From the NCBI GenBank assembly GCA_016721085.1, contig JADKJI010000010.1, positions 124,001 through 188,000 on the forward strand: a stretch of DNA of 64,000 bases. Reading direction: 5' to 3'. This DNA comes from Chitinophagaceae bacterium. GTDB taxonomy: Bacteria; Bacteroidota; Bacteroidia; Chitinophagales; Chitinophagaceae. Below the pieces are notes generated by a model. It worked only from the letters and a program-made list of their open reading frames with translations, made no database searches and was not told the DNA's origin. Shown here in pieces: positions 19,003-27,268 of the stretch (the stretch's first letter is position 1; every line of letters begins with the position of its first letter). Both the position numbers and the translations under genes were made by a program.

Positions 19003-20029
19003 ATGTCTAAGAAAGTTGTTACACTCGGTGAAATCATGCTTCGATTATCGACACCCGATTTTAAAAGGTTTGTACAAGCCGATTCATTTGATGTTACCTA
19101 TGGTGGAGGTGAAGCCAACGTGGCTGCAGCCTTATGTAATTATGGCCTCAATGGTACATTCGTTACTAAGATCCCTAACAATCCAATAGGACAGTCAGCC
19201 ATCAACCACTTACGTCGTTATGGTGTAGACACACAGTTTATTGTTAGAGGTGGTGACCGCCTTGGTATATATTTTCTTAGAAACAGGTGCTTCTATGCGA
19301 GCATCACAAGTGATATATGACCGTGCGGGCGCTTCTATAGCGCAAGTGGAATTGAATGAATTCGACTTTGATAAGATATTTGAAGGAGCCAGTTGGTTTC
19401 ATACCACAGGTATTACTCCAGCCTTAAGTGATAAAGCAGCAGCAGTTGCTGAAGCAGCATTGAAAGCGGCGCGTTCAAAAGGAATTACTACCAGCATCGA
19501 CCTTAACTATCGCAAGAAATTATGGAGTAAGGAAAAGGCAAGGGAGGTGATGACCCGTCTTTGTCAGTACGTGGATGTTTGTATCGGAAATGAAGAAGAT
19601 GCTGATACTTCACTCGGATTCAAAGCAAAAGATACTGATGTAACAAAGGGTGAATTGAATCTCGATGGTTTCAAAGATGTATTCCGCCAAATGAAAGAGA
19701 AATTCGGTTTCAAGTATATCGCTTCATCTTTACGAGAAAGTCATAGTGCCAGTGATAATGGATGGAGTGCCCTTGTGTATGATGGAACTGAATTTTATCA
19801 TACTAAGGAATATGAAGTGAGAATAGTAGACCGTGTAGGAAGCGGTGATAGTTTTGCCAGCGGATTCATTTATGGATTGGTAACCGGAATGCCAATGGCA
19901 GAAGCGGCTGAATTCGGAGTAGCGGCTTCTGCATTAAAACACACTATTCCCGGCGATCTGAATCATGCAACGCTTTCGGAAGTTAAGGACCTGATGAAAG
20001 GTGATGGCAGCGGAAGGGTACAACGATAA
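19003..20029 (+). CDS. kdgK: 2-keto-3-deoxygluconate kinase, frameshifted at 19279
   Basis: A PfkB/ribokinase-family sugar kinase that phosphorylates 2-keto-3-deoxygluconate to KDPG, where both uronate branches meet. The N-terminal part carries GEIMLRLSTPD and YGGGEANVAAALCNYG; the C-terminal part carries DLNYRKKLW and the catalytic DRVGSGDSFASGF. The frame breaks after LGIYFL: removing the A at 19279 restores LGIYFLETGASMRAS and gives a full 341-residue kinase. As written the halves are 19003-19320 and about 19281-20029. All 14 other genes lying wholly in this pathway run are open, so an assembly error is more likely than loss. Confidence 0.88.
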
Positions 20030-20049
20030 GAACCAATAAAAAGATCATT

Positions 20050-20502
20050 ATGATTATTGATGTATTGAGTAATGCTTACAAATACTATAGCGTACATCCT
20101 TTATTCGAAAAGGCGTTTCAGTATATAGCAAAGACTGATTTGGAAAAGATAACCGAAGGGAAATTTGAAATAGATGGGGATACCCTAAGGGCAATCTATT
20201 CAAACAAGAAAGGAGTTACTGCAGAAGCTTCTGTATCAAAGTTTGAATGTCATAACCAGCATATAGATATCCAGGTTTGTATTCATGGCATAGAAACTAT
20301 TGGATGGAAGCCAAGGGAAAAATGCATAAAAGAGAATGGTGGTTATAATCCGGATAAGGATGTTCAATTGTATCATGAAAATCCGGATATGTATTTTCAA
20401 TTGACCAATAAACAATTTGTGATTTTCTTTCCTGAAGATGTACATGCTCCAATGATTGGAGATGACCTTATTCATAAACTGGTTATAAAAGTAAAAATCT
20501 AA
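20050..20502 (+). CDS. YhcH/YjgK/YiaL family (DUF386) protein
   Basis: A 150-residue cupin-like protein of the YhcH/YiaL family, often found in sugar-acid and sialic-acid operons; a few members have been linked to anomer or isomer handling, but the reaction here is unknown. Family marks are CHNQHIDIQVCIHGIETIGW and FVIFFPEDVHAPMIG, with conserved His and Glu residues suited to metal binding. It lies between kdgK (20 bases) and kdgA (2 bases), so it is cotranscribed with the uronate pathway. Mutarotation or isomerisation of a uronate intermediate is a reasonable guess only. Confidence 0.88.
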   Translation: MIIDVLSNAYKYYSVHPLFEKAFQYIAKTDLEKITEGKFEIDGDTLRAIYSNKKGVTAEASVSKFECHNQHIDIQVCIHGIETIGWKPREKCIKENGGYNPDKDVQLYHENPDMYFQLTNKQFVIFFPEDVHAPMIGDDLIHKLVIKVKI

Positions 20503-20504
20503 AT

Positions 20505-21164
20505 ATGAAATCAGCGCAGGTAAGCGAGGCGATTATTGCTCAGGGCATGTTGCCACTTTATTTCAATCCTGATGAAACCGTAAGTGTGGATGTATTGAAG
20601 GCTATCTACAAAGCCGGAGTTAAAGCGGTTGAATATACAAATCGTGGTGAAGCGGCATTGAGTAATTTCAGGAAGCTCGTTGCAGTAAGGAATGAACAGA
20701 TGCCTGGCATTTTGTTAGGAGTTGGAACTATCAAGAATATGCAGCAGGCGAAGGATTATCTGGAAGCCGGAGCAGATTTTTTGGTAAGTCCTGGTTTTGT
20801 ACCTGATGTAGCCACTTATGCTGTTGCAAATGATATTTTTTATGCATCAGGTTGTATGACGCCAACTGAAATAATTGCAGCAGAGAATGCAGGAATTAAA
20901 TTCATCAAGCTTTTCCCGGGTAATTTATTGGGTCCTGAGTTTTTAAGCGGTATCAAAGAGATCTTCCCTAAGTTGTTATTCATGCCAACAGGTGGAGTTG
21001 ATACTACGAGGGATAATATAGAAGGTTGGTTCAAGGCTGGTGTATGTGCGGTTGGAATGGGAAGTAAGCTGATAAGTAAGAAGCTGATGGAAACAAAGGA
21101 TTATGCAGCTATCCAAAAAAGTACAGAGGAAGTGATAGCACTCATTCAATCAATAAAAAAATAG
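20505..21164 (+). CDS. eda: KDPG/KHG aldolase
   Basis: A 219-residue class I aldolase splitting 2-keto-3-deoxy-6-phosphogluconate into pyruvate and glyceraldehyde 3-phosphate, the last step of both uronate branches. The TIM-barrel blocks are visible: VEYTNRGEAALSNF (Glu), LGVGTIKN, SPGFVPDVATYA, and FIKLFPGNLLGPEFL with the Schiff-base Lys, then PTGGVD. It begins two bases after the YhcH-family gene and ends six bases before the permease gene. Confidence 0.95.
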   Translation: MKSAQVSEAIIAQGMLPLYFNPDETVSVDVLKAIYKAGVKAVEYTNRGEAALSNFRKLVAVRNEQMPGILLGVGTIKNMQQAKDYLEAGADFLVSPGFVPDVATYAVANDIFYASGCMTPTEIIAAENAGIKFIKLFPGNLLGPEFLSGIKEIFPKLLFMPTGGVDTTRDNIEGWFKAGVCAVGMGSKLISKKLMETKDYAAIQKSTEEVIALIQSIKK

Positions 21165-21170
21165 AATAGC

Positions 21171-22484
21171 ATGAACCAGGAAACGATAGGGAAATACCGG
21201 TGGACCATCTGCAGCCTGGTTTTCTTTGCTACAACCATCAATTATCTCGACCGTCAGGTGATATCGCTTGTGGTAGAAGATTATCTGACCCCCGAATTCA
21301 AATGGACTGAAACGGACTATGCGAATATCACTGCAGCCTTTCAGTTCACCTATGCATTCGCTCTTTTCTTTGCTGGAAGAATCATTGATTATTTAGGAAC
21401 AAGAATCGGCTATGCGCTTTCATTGATACTTTGGAGTATATCAGCTATGGGACATGCGCTGATTCGTTCAACCACTGGATTCTTTATAGCCCGTGGTGCA
21501 TTAGGAGCTACAGAATCGGGCAATTTCCCAGCTGCCATAAAAGTTGTAGCTGAATGGTTTCCACAGAAAGAAAGGGCCCTGGCAACGGGTCTATTCAATT
21601 CTGGCGCTAACATAGGAGCCATCATTGCTCCACTTATTGTTCCATTTATTGCAAAGGAATGGGGATGGCGTTCTGCCTTCTTTATTACCGGAGCTATTGG
21701 ATTGATATGGTTGATATTCTGGTTTATTTATTATGAGGTTCCGCAAAGACAAAAAAGACTGAGTAAAGCGGAGCTGGATTATATAAATGCGGGTGATCAG
21801 ATACAGGAAAAAATTGTTGAATCAGGTAAAGAGCCAAGGATTGGTTATGGACAGATGCTTGGGTTTCGTCAAACATGGGCATTTGTGTTAGGGAAATTTC
21901 TAACAGATGGGATATGGTGGTTCTATCTTTTCTGGTTACCCAAATTTCTGAAAGCAGAATATGGACTAACGAAAGATGATATTTCCTTCCCTATTGCTTT
22001 GGTATATATTATTGCTGCGGTGGGTAGCATTTTTGGAGGATGGCTGCCAATGAATCTGATTAAAAAGGGTTGGCCTGTTTTCAAAGCCAGAAAGATATCC
22101 ATGTTAATTTATGCTTGTTGTGCATTACCGGTTGTTACCGCGCAATGGCTGGGCACATTCGATATGTGGTATGCTATTCTGATAATCGGATTCGCAGCCT
22201 CTGCACATGCTGCCTGGAGTGCTAATATCTTCACTACGGTTTCAGATATGTTCCCTAAATCGGCTGTAGGTACAGTAACGGGTTTAGGTGGAATGGCAGG
22301 CGGTGTTGGGGGAATATTGATATCAAAACTGGCAGGCTATCTTTTTGACTACTACAAAGAACTCGGTCATATTCAAACCGGTTATTTCATTGTCTTCATA
22401 GTTTGTGGTTTGGCTTACTTAACCGCCTGGAGTATCATGCATTGGCTGGTGCCAAAGATGAAGCCTATCGATTTCAATAAATAG
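21171..22484 (+). CDS. exuT: Hexuronate transporter, MFS (ExuT-like)
   Basis: A 437-residue inner-membrane permease of the anion:cation symporter group of the major facilitator superfamily, expected to bring galacturonate or unsaturated uronates into the cytoplasm. It starts with YRWTICSLVFFATTINYLDRQVISLV, a signature of ExuT/GarP-type carriers (only part quoted as evidence: TINYLDRQ), and has twelve predicted helices split by a charged loop near residues 200-235. Conserved ESGNFPAAIKVVAEWFP and ALATGLFNSGANIGA are visible. It closes the pectin run six bases after the aldolase gene. No terminator hairpin is evident behind it. Confidence 0.92.
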   Translation: MNQETIGKYRWTICSLVFFATTINYLDRQVISLVVEDYLTPEFKWTETDYANITAAFQFTYAFALFFAGRIIDYLGTRIGYALSLILWSISAMGHALIRSTTGFFIARGALGATESGNFPAAIKVVAEWFPQKERALATGLFNSGANIGAIIAPLIVPFIAKEWGWRSAFFITGAIGLIWLIFWFIYYEVPQRQKRLSKAELDYINAGDQIQEKIVESGKEPRIGYGQMLGFRQTWAFVLGKFLTDGIWWFYLFWLPKFLKAEYGLTKDDISFPIALVYIIAAVGSIFGGWLPMNLIKKGWPVFKARKISMLIYACCALPVVTAQWLGTFDMWYAILIIGFAASAHAAWSANIFTTVSDMFPKSAVGTVTGLGGMAGGVGGILISKLAGYLFDYYKELGHIQTGYFIVFIVCGLAYLTAWSIMHWLVPKMKPIDFNK

Positions 22485-22491
22485 GATGCTA

Positions 22492-23373
22492 TTATTGATG
22501 AAACGTTTTTTCTCCGGCTGTTATCGAAACAGATAATCTATTCTGTGCGGGTGGCAAAGGACAGGTAGCGAAATCTGTAAAGGCACAGGGTGGATTGAAA
22601 GCTTTATTGAAATCAAGGAAGGTTTTTCCGTTGGCATCAGGTTTCTTGATATACATAAATCTTCCTGCAGGATAGGTTTCATTTCCACTGGTAGCATCAC
22701 CAAAAATTATAAAGAGCTCATCTCCTCCTTCATCAATCGCAGCTAATTTGTATGTTACCCCATTTATGGTAAACACCAGTTTTCCGGGGCTTGGTTGCGG
22801 TGCCGTTTGTCCTAATACATTTGTAATCTCTATTGTTTTCCCTAGTGATGCTTCAAGTGTTGCTGGTATGTTCCAGGTGATATCTGTAGGAAAGCGTTCA
22901 ATGTTTTTGAATGATGTTACAGTATTGCTCTTGGTATCGCGGAAGCGGATACCGACTTTATCTTCCCTTTTTATTACGGAGAAAAGGAACTGTCCCATGC
23001 GTAAAGTTGGATTCTTTGTTGAATCGCTATGAAAAATCACTTCATTTACTACAGGGGTATTCTGATTTTTAGTGACTAGTACACCTTTAGCAGATTTCCA
23101 AACCACTTCTTTTCCTTTGAGTATAAAAGTTCCAGCGTTCAGTGGCATATTAGGATGCGTAACAGCGATAGCTGCAACAGCATTGTTTCCGAAACTATTT
23201 TCACCGGGGTGCAACCAAAAAAGTCCGGCAAGATTCAACCAACCGTCTTCTGCTTTCAGGTCTTTATAACGCCCTTCCACCCATTTATTTATTTCAGCAG
23301 AATAGGCGTCGTTTGATTGTGCCATAGTGGTGAGGGTTATGAGGGAGAGAATCAGGGTGAGTGGATATTTCAT
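22492..23373 (-). CDS. Exported DUF1684 domain protein
   Basis: A 293-residue protein with a signal peptide ending near TMAQ. The body is a DUF1684 domain (about residues 30-285), recognised by KAEDGWLNLAGLFWLHPGENSFG near the start (only motif GWLNLAGLFWL is diagnostic) and by DFNKAFNPPCAFTDFATCPLPP with RLSVSITAGEK at the end. The function of the family is unknown; the two C-terminal cysteines and the PP motif are conserved. It converges on the hexuronate permease with a 7-base gap and is transcribed separately. A TATCTTTA element lies six bases before the start codon. Confidence 0.85.
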   Translation of the reverse strand: MKYPLTLILSLITLTTMAQSNDAYSAEINKWVEGRYKDLKAEDGWLNLAGLFWLHPGENSFGNNAVAAIAVTHPNMPLNAGTFILKGKEVVWKSAKGVLVTKNQNTPVVNEVIFHSDSTKNPTLRMGQFLFSVIKREDKVGIRFRDTKSNTVTSFKNIERFPTDITWNIPATLEASLGKTIEITNVLGQTAPQPSPGKLVFTINGVTYKLAAIDEGGDELFIIFGDATSGNETYPAGRFMYIKKPDANGKTFLDFNKAFNPPCAFTDFATCPLPPAQNRLSVSITAGEKTFHQ

Positions 23374-23378
23374 GGGTG

Positions 23379-23386
23379 TAAAGATA
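23379..23386 (-). promoter_or_regulatory. Putative -7 element (TATCTTTA) of the DUF1684 gene
   Basis: TATCTTTA differs by one base from the Bacteroidetes -7 consensus TAnnTTTG and lies five bases before the ATG. The same octamer stands shortly before two other genes of the window (at 58999 and 61555). If used, the transcript would be leaderless or nearly so. No clear -33 TTG was found. Confidence 0.35.
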
Positions 23387-23439
23387 ATGAGAGTGGTAGG
23401 TTTTAAGTTGTGTGTTGTAAGTTTTGAACCCGACTTTTT

Positions 23440-23469
23440 TTCACCGCAGAGACGCGGAGACGCAGTGAA
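23440..23469. repeat. Dispersed repeat, CCGCAGAGACGCGGAGACGCAG type, copy 1
   Basis: A copy of the CCGCAGAGACGCGGAGACGCAG unit, flanked by TTCAC and GTGAA that can pair. Related copies at 25823-25877 and 62344-62406 are full inverted repeats; this one lacks the second arm. It lies in the 397-base gap between the DUF1684 and SWIB genes. Confidence 0.75.
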
Positions 23470-23512
23470 ATAATGTATTTGTATTCAATCTCAGCTAATC
23501 AAAAAAATCAAA

Positions 23513-23646
23513 TTAATCCCAGTTTAACAGCCGAACACATAGGTACATAGGAACATAGGCTTCGCGAATCTGGAGTTGTATAATTTGAGGATAACACCAG
23601 AAAAAATGGGAAAACCCTCAGGAGATGTCATCTCCCGAGATGACAT
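23513..23646. repeat. Composite dispersed repeat, copy 1
   Basis: Begins with TTAATCCCAGTTTAACAGCC (23513), continues with CGAACACATAGGTACATAGG, and ends with an inverted repeat ATGTCATCT/AGATGACAT (23625-23633 and 23638-23646). The same two modules, in the same order and at similar distance, occur at 61262-61427. Function unknown; it occupies most of the gap between the DUF1684 and SWIB genes, where no gene is evident. Confidence 0.65.
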
Positions 23647-23719
23647 AAAAACCTTCATTCGGTTAAATGTATTTGTATTCAGCTGTTCATAAAATCGACA
23701 ACTCATAAAAATCTCAGTC

Positions 23720-23750
23720 AAAAAAAAACGGGCACCTACCGGTACCCGTT
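23720..23750 (-). terminator. Intrinsic terminator of the SWIB gene
   Basis: On the minus strand a 9-bp stem (ACGGGTACC with GGTGCCCGT, one G-U pair) and a 4-base loop is followed by a run of nine T. It lies about 20 bases past the stop codon of the SWIB-domain gene. Confidence 0.85.
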
Positions 23751-23770
23751 AACACATTTGATGTGCAAGC

Positions 23771-24136
23771 TTATTTCAGGTGCTTAGAAATCAGTTTAGC
23801 CATATCAAACATAGACACTTGTGCTTTACCACCGAAAACTGGTTTCAGTTTAGCATCAGCATTGATGTTACGTTTGTTGACTTTATCCTGCAGCTTATTA
23901 GCTTTGATGTAAACCCAAAGTTTTTTAACCACTTCAGTACGTGGAATTGCTTTACTTCCGATTACAGCTGCTAAGTCTGCGCTTGGAGTTAAAGGTTTCA
24001 TGAATGCTGCAGATGGTTTGCGAGCTGATTTTTTCTTAGCTGCTTTCTTTGGTGCTGCTTTTTTAGGAGCTGCTTTCTTTACTGCTTTTTTAGCTGCGGG
24101 CTTTTTAACCGCTTTCTTTGCTTTTTTTGTAGCCAT
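23771..24136 (-). CDS. SWIB/MDM2-domain protein with histone-H1-like basic tail
   Basis: A 121-residue probable DNA-binding protein. Residues 1-42 are almost only Lys, Ala and Pro (KKAVKKPAAKKAVKKAAPKK), like the C-terminal tail of histone H1 and bacterial Hc1/AlgP proteins. Residues about 45-121 are a SWIB/MDM2 domain with PLTPSADLAAVIGSKAIPR, VVKKLWVYIKANKLQD and FDMAKLISKHL. SWIB proteins of this size occur in chlamydiae and Bacteroidetes and are thought to act in nucleoid organisation, but the role is not settled. Single-gene unit with its own terminator, divergent from tatD. Confidence 0.9.
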   Translation of the reverse strand: MATKKAKKAVKKPAAKKAVKKAAPKKAAPKKAAKKKSARKPSAAFMKPLTPSADLAAVIGSKAIPRTEVVKKLWVYIKANKLQDKVNKRNINADAKLKPVFGGKAQVSMFDMAKLISKHLK

Positions 24137-24301
24137 GATGTTGTGAGTTTTTAGAAAATTAATGGGTGATCGGAATCATTTTACGTGATAAATATAGAGG
24201 TTTTTAATCATCCGCATAATAATAAAATTTCCACCAATGTGCGTTTTCCCCAATGAAACCACATTTTTTAAGGTGTTTCACCTACCTGTTTTCCGAAGAG
24301 A

Positions 24302-25012
24302 ATGGGCATTATGCTGCCGAGTTGTACCTTCAACGCCACTAAAAAACAGGATAGGTTGTACATCGATATTCATACGCATAAAACACAAATTTCCCTCGGA
24401 AAAGGCATTAGAAGCCTATATTCTGGCTATGAAGAAGTGGCAAAAACCGGCCATTATTCCATCGGTATTCATCCATGGTATATAGACGGTTTTCATTGGA
24501 GAAACCAATGGAATTCACTCGTAGAATGGAGTGGTAATGAACAAGTGCTGGCTATTGGGGAATGTGGATTAGATGCAGTTTGTGATACACCCTTCTCATT
24601 ACAGGAAGAAGTGTTTGCCGAGCAGATAGATCTGGCTGAAAAACTACAAAAACCATTGGTGATTCATTGTGTACGTGCCTGGGAAGAAACCCTGATTCTC
24701 CTCGAAAAACAGACCTTGACGATTCCAATAATTTTTCATGGCTTTAACAAAAAACTGCCCCTGGCAGAGCGTTTAACGGGGAAAGGTTACTATCTCTCTT
24801 TCGGAAAATGGCTGCAAAATCCTATTTCCTCCAATGTAATCAAAGCTATTCCGCGTTCGCAAATTCTCCTCGAAACAGATGATGCCGATATAACAATCGA
24901 CTCAGTTTATGATGGGGCGGCTGCTTCTATGGGTATTGATATAAATTCTCTTAGCTTGCAAATTCAAAAAAATTGTGCTGCTGTATTCGGTAGCAAACTT
25001 GTTGGTATATGA
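24302..25012 (+). CDS. TatD-family metal-dependent hydrolase
   Basis: A 236-residue TIM-barrel hydrolase of the TatD DNase/deacylase family. Metal ligands are visible: YIDIHTHK (two His), GECGLD (Glu), VIHCVR (His), FHGF (His) and LLETDDAD (Asp). The N-terminus before YIDIHTH is about 20 residues longer than usual, so a later start is possible, but no suitable codon lies closer than the ATG at 24311. It is coupled to the next gene by an ATGA overlap. Substrate unknown; members act as 3'-5' exonucleases or D-aminoacyl-tRNA deacylase-like enzymes. Confidence 0.88.
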   Translation: MGIMLPSCTFNATKKQDRLYIDIHTHKTQISLGKGIRSLYSGYEEVAKTGHYSIGIHPWYIDGFHWRNQWNSLVEWSGNEQVLAIGECGLDAVCDTPFSLQEEVFAEQIDLAEKLQKPLVIHCVRAWEETLILLEKQTLTIPIIFHGFNKKLPLAERLTGKGYYLSFGKWLQNPISSNVIKAIPRSQILLETDDADITIDSVYDGAAASMGIDINSLSLQIQKNCAAVFGSKLVGI

Positions 25013-25743
25013 CTACAGATTTTTCCTGGTTATCAAGAACCCAGTTACTCATTGGAGAAAAAGCATTGCATCAGCTGGCAAAAAGCCATGTGATGGTTGT
25101 TGGATTAGGGGGTGTTGGCTCCTTTGCCGCAGAGTTTATTGCCCGCAGCGGTATTGGTAAAATGACGATAATAGATGGTGATGTGGTAGATCCTACCAAT
25201 AGAAACAGGCAACTGCCGGCATTGGCAACAAACCATGGTCAATCAAAAGCCACCATTATGGCGGAACGATTGAAAGCCATTAATCCCGAAATAGAATTAC
25301 AGGTAATCGGTGAATTTATTCAACCCGATATGGTATGGGAAAAAGTAGCGACACGTCCCGATTATATCATCGATGCCATTGACAGCATTACCCCGAAAAT
25401 CAATTTTATTAAGAATGCTTATGAAATGGGTATTCCTATTGTAAGCAGCATGGGAGCTGGTGCCAAACTCGATCCCACCCAATTGAAAGTGGTAGATATT
25501 TCCAAAACATGGAATTGCCCTTTTGCTCAGCAAGTGAGGAAAGAATTAAAAAAATATGGAATATACCAAGGGGTGAAAACCGTTTTTTCTCCTGAGCGCA
25601 TAATCAAAGAAAGCCTGATGCTTACTGATGGGAGGAATTATAAGAAGTCGGCTTATGGAACTATCTCGTACTTACCGGCGGTGTTTGGGGCGGTTGTGGC
25701 GTCGGTTGTAATCAGAGATCTAATGGAGGTACGAGAAGTTTAA
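25009..25743 (+). CDS. tcdA: tRNA threonylcarbamoyladenosine dehydratase
   Basis: A 244-residue E1-like (ThiF/MoeB-fold) enzyme that cyclises t6A at tRNA position 37 using ATP. The nucleotide loop GLGGVGSFAAEFIARSGIG, the Asp of IIDGDVVDPTNRNRQ and the family's DAIDSITPKINFI and WNCPFAQQVRKELKKYGI are visible. This matches the CsdL/TcdA branch rather than ThiF, because there is no zinc-binding CxxC pair. Overlaps tatD by four bases. Confidence 0.9.
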   Translation: MTTDFSWLSRTQLLIGEKALHQLAKSHVMVVGLGGVGSFAAEFIARSGIGKMTIIDGDVVDPTNRNRQLPALATNHGQSKATIMAERLKAINPEIELQVIGEFIQPDMVWEKVATRPDYIIDAIDSITPKINFIKNAYEMGIPIVSSMGAGAKLDPTQLKVVDISKTWNCPFAQQVRKELKKYGIYQGVKTVFSPERIIKESLMLTDGRNYKKSAYGTISYLPAVFGAVVASVVIRDLMEVREV

Positions 25744-25822
25744 GGGTTTATGTGTTTAAGGTTTAAGGTTCTTTAGTGTAGCGGAATAACTAATTAAAGA
25801 GAGTTTGAATAGTTGATTTTTT

Positions 25823-25877
25823 ACCGCAGAGACGCGGAGACGCAGAGTCAATCCCTGCGTCTCCGCGTCTCTGCGGT
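25823..25877. repeat. Perfect 23-bp inverted repeat, CCGCAGAGACGC family, copy 2
   Basis: Arms 25823-25845 and 25855-25877 are exact inverted copies (ACCGCAGAGACGCGGAGACG plus CAG), with a 9-base loop. It lies between the convergent tcdA and tolC-like genes, where it could form a strong hairpin in either transcript and act as a bidirectional terminator. Two more copies exist in the window. Confidence 0.88.
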
Positions 25878-25929
25878 TATTGTATTTGTATTCAGCATTA
25901 GGCCTTAAGCCTTAAGCATTCAGCTTTTC

Positions 25930-27252
25930 TCACCATTTCAACCCACTCGCATTCCTAAACCTCAACACTTCCAAAAGCTGCCGATACTTCACTTCGTTAT
26001 AACTGGCTCTGGCTTGTTGCAATTCCAATTCTGCGGTGTTTACATCATTGCTCAACCCTACCCCTTCCTTGAAACGTTCCTGGTAGATACTTACGTTCTC
26101 TTCGTATAATAATAGGTTCTTTTCAAGACTTCTCTTTTTAGATTGAAGGGCTAACCAGTTTTCTCTCGCTCGAAGAGCTTCCTGAGAATAATTTAACTCC
26201 TGGTCCTTTGCATCTGCTTCCAGTTTCTTGATTTGTTCATCATATTTGCGCAAACGCGATTGCCTGTTTTCTCCATTGAATATATTCCACTTGGCATTCA
26301 GGGCTATATTGCTCACTCCAAACCACGCACTTCCATTAAAGGGATCAATGTTATTCGTAAACTGGTTAGCGCCAAGAAACCCGCTTAATTCGATTATAGG
26401 AAGATTCTTCTTCCTCTCTGCCAGTTGTGCTTGCTTATAACTTTCCTGCTGGGCCTTTAATTTTCCGAAGAGAGGAATGGTACTTGTTGCGGATTCCGTT
26501 TGTTCTGTTATTAGCAAACTATCAGGAACTGGCGCTAATACCAACGAAGAATAGCTTTTGTCTGCAGCAGCACCCATCAAATATGAGAGATAAGCTTTTT
26601 GTTCATTGATCTGGAACTGGTAATCTTCATATGCCTGTACTGAATTATTATGGTTTAGTACTGCCTTGTTCCAATCTGAACGTAACAATTTCCCTTCCTT
26701 AAATCTGGCATCCTGCAATTGAAAACTGTTATAGGTTCTGGCGGTATCAGTTGAAGCTGTTTTCTGCTGGTCCTGTAATAATAGTATTCCGAGATAAGTT
26801 TTTGCCACCTCATAAGTCAATTCATATTCGAGCTGCTGCTTATCGAGTTGCGATACTTTTTGTTTGAAACTGTTTTCTAATTGTGATGCCTTGAAAGAGA
26901 AATCATGAACCAACTGTGTTACTTTAAGTCCGGCCGACTGTTGCCAGCGGGTACCAAAAGCAAGATTGGCCACCTTATCGGTAGCAGGAATTGCAAACTG
27001 TCCAACAGGAACGATAGAAGTAGCCAGCACCGGATTGAACTGATAGGCATATTCAAGACTCGCTTTTGGACGGTATCTAGCCTTGAGGTCGGTACCATCA
27101 AGACTATCTAGTATATAAGCACTTCTTGCTGCCAGAATACTATTCTTATTCTGTATGGCAGAACGTATGGCTGTTTCGAGGGAAATTTCCTTTTGGGAAA
27201 AGGACCCAATGGTTATTACTAATGCTGTGATTAGAAGTGAGATTCGTTTCAT
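25930..27252 (-). CDS. TolC-family outer membrane efflux protein
   Basis: A 440-residue outer membrane channel of the TolC/OEP family. After a signal peptide (ends near SFSQ) come two OEP repeats rich in long amphipathic helices, with typical N-terminal EISLETAIRSAIQNKNSILAA (first repeat) and the C-terminal GLSNDVNTAELELQQARASYNEVK. Length is typical. It is the last gene of a four-gene minus-strand unit encoding ATPase, adaptor, permease and this channel, 16 bases after the permease gene. Confidence 0.93.
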   Translation of the reverse strand: MKRISLLITALVITIGSFSQKEISLETAIRSAIQNKNSILAARSAYILDSLDGTDLKARYRPKASLEYAYQFNPVLATSIVPVGQFAIPATDKVANLAFGTRWQQSAGLKVTQLVHDFSFKASQLENSFKQKVSQLDKQQLEYELTYEVAKTYLGILLLQDQQKTASTDTARTYNSFQLQDARFKEGKLLRSDWNKAVLNHNNSVQAYEDYQFQINEQKAYLSYLMGAAADKSYSSLVLAPVPDSLLITEQTESATSTIPLFGKLKAQQESYKQAQLAERKKNLPIIELSGFLGANQFTNNIDPFNGSAWFGVSNIALNAKWNIFNGENRQSRLRKYDEQIKKLEADAKDQELNYSQEALRARENWLALQSKKRSLEKNLLLYEENVSIYQERFKEGVGLSNDVNTAELELQQARASYNEVKYRQLLEVLRFRNASGLKW

Positions 27253-27268
27253 ACTAACAATTCATTTA

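Noticed and set aside
22492..22703. Alternative minus-strand frame at the end of the DUF1684 gene
   Set aside because: Overlaps a domain-complete protein and has no features of its own.
23440..25877. CRISPR array from the repeated GC-rich units
   Set aside because: Copies are few, far apart and palindromic, with no regular spacers or cas genes.
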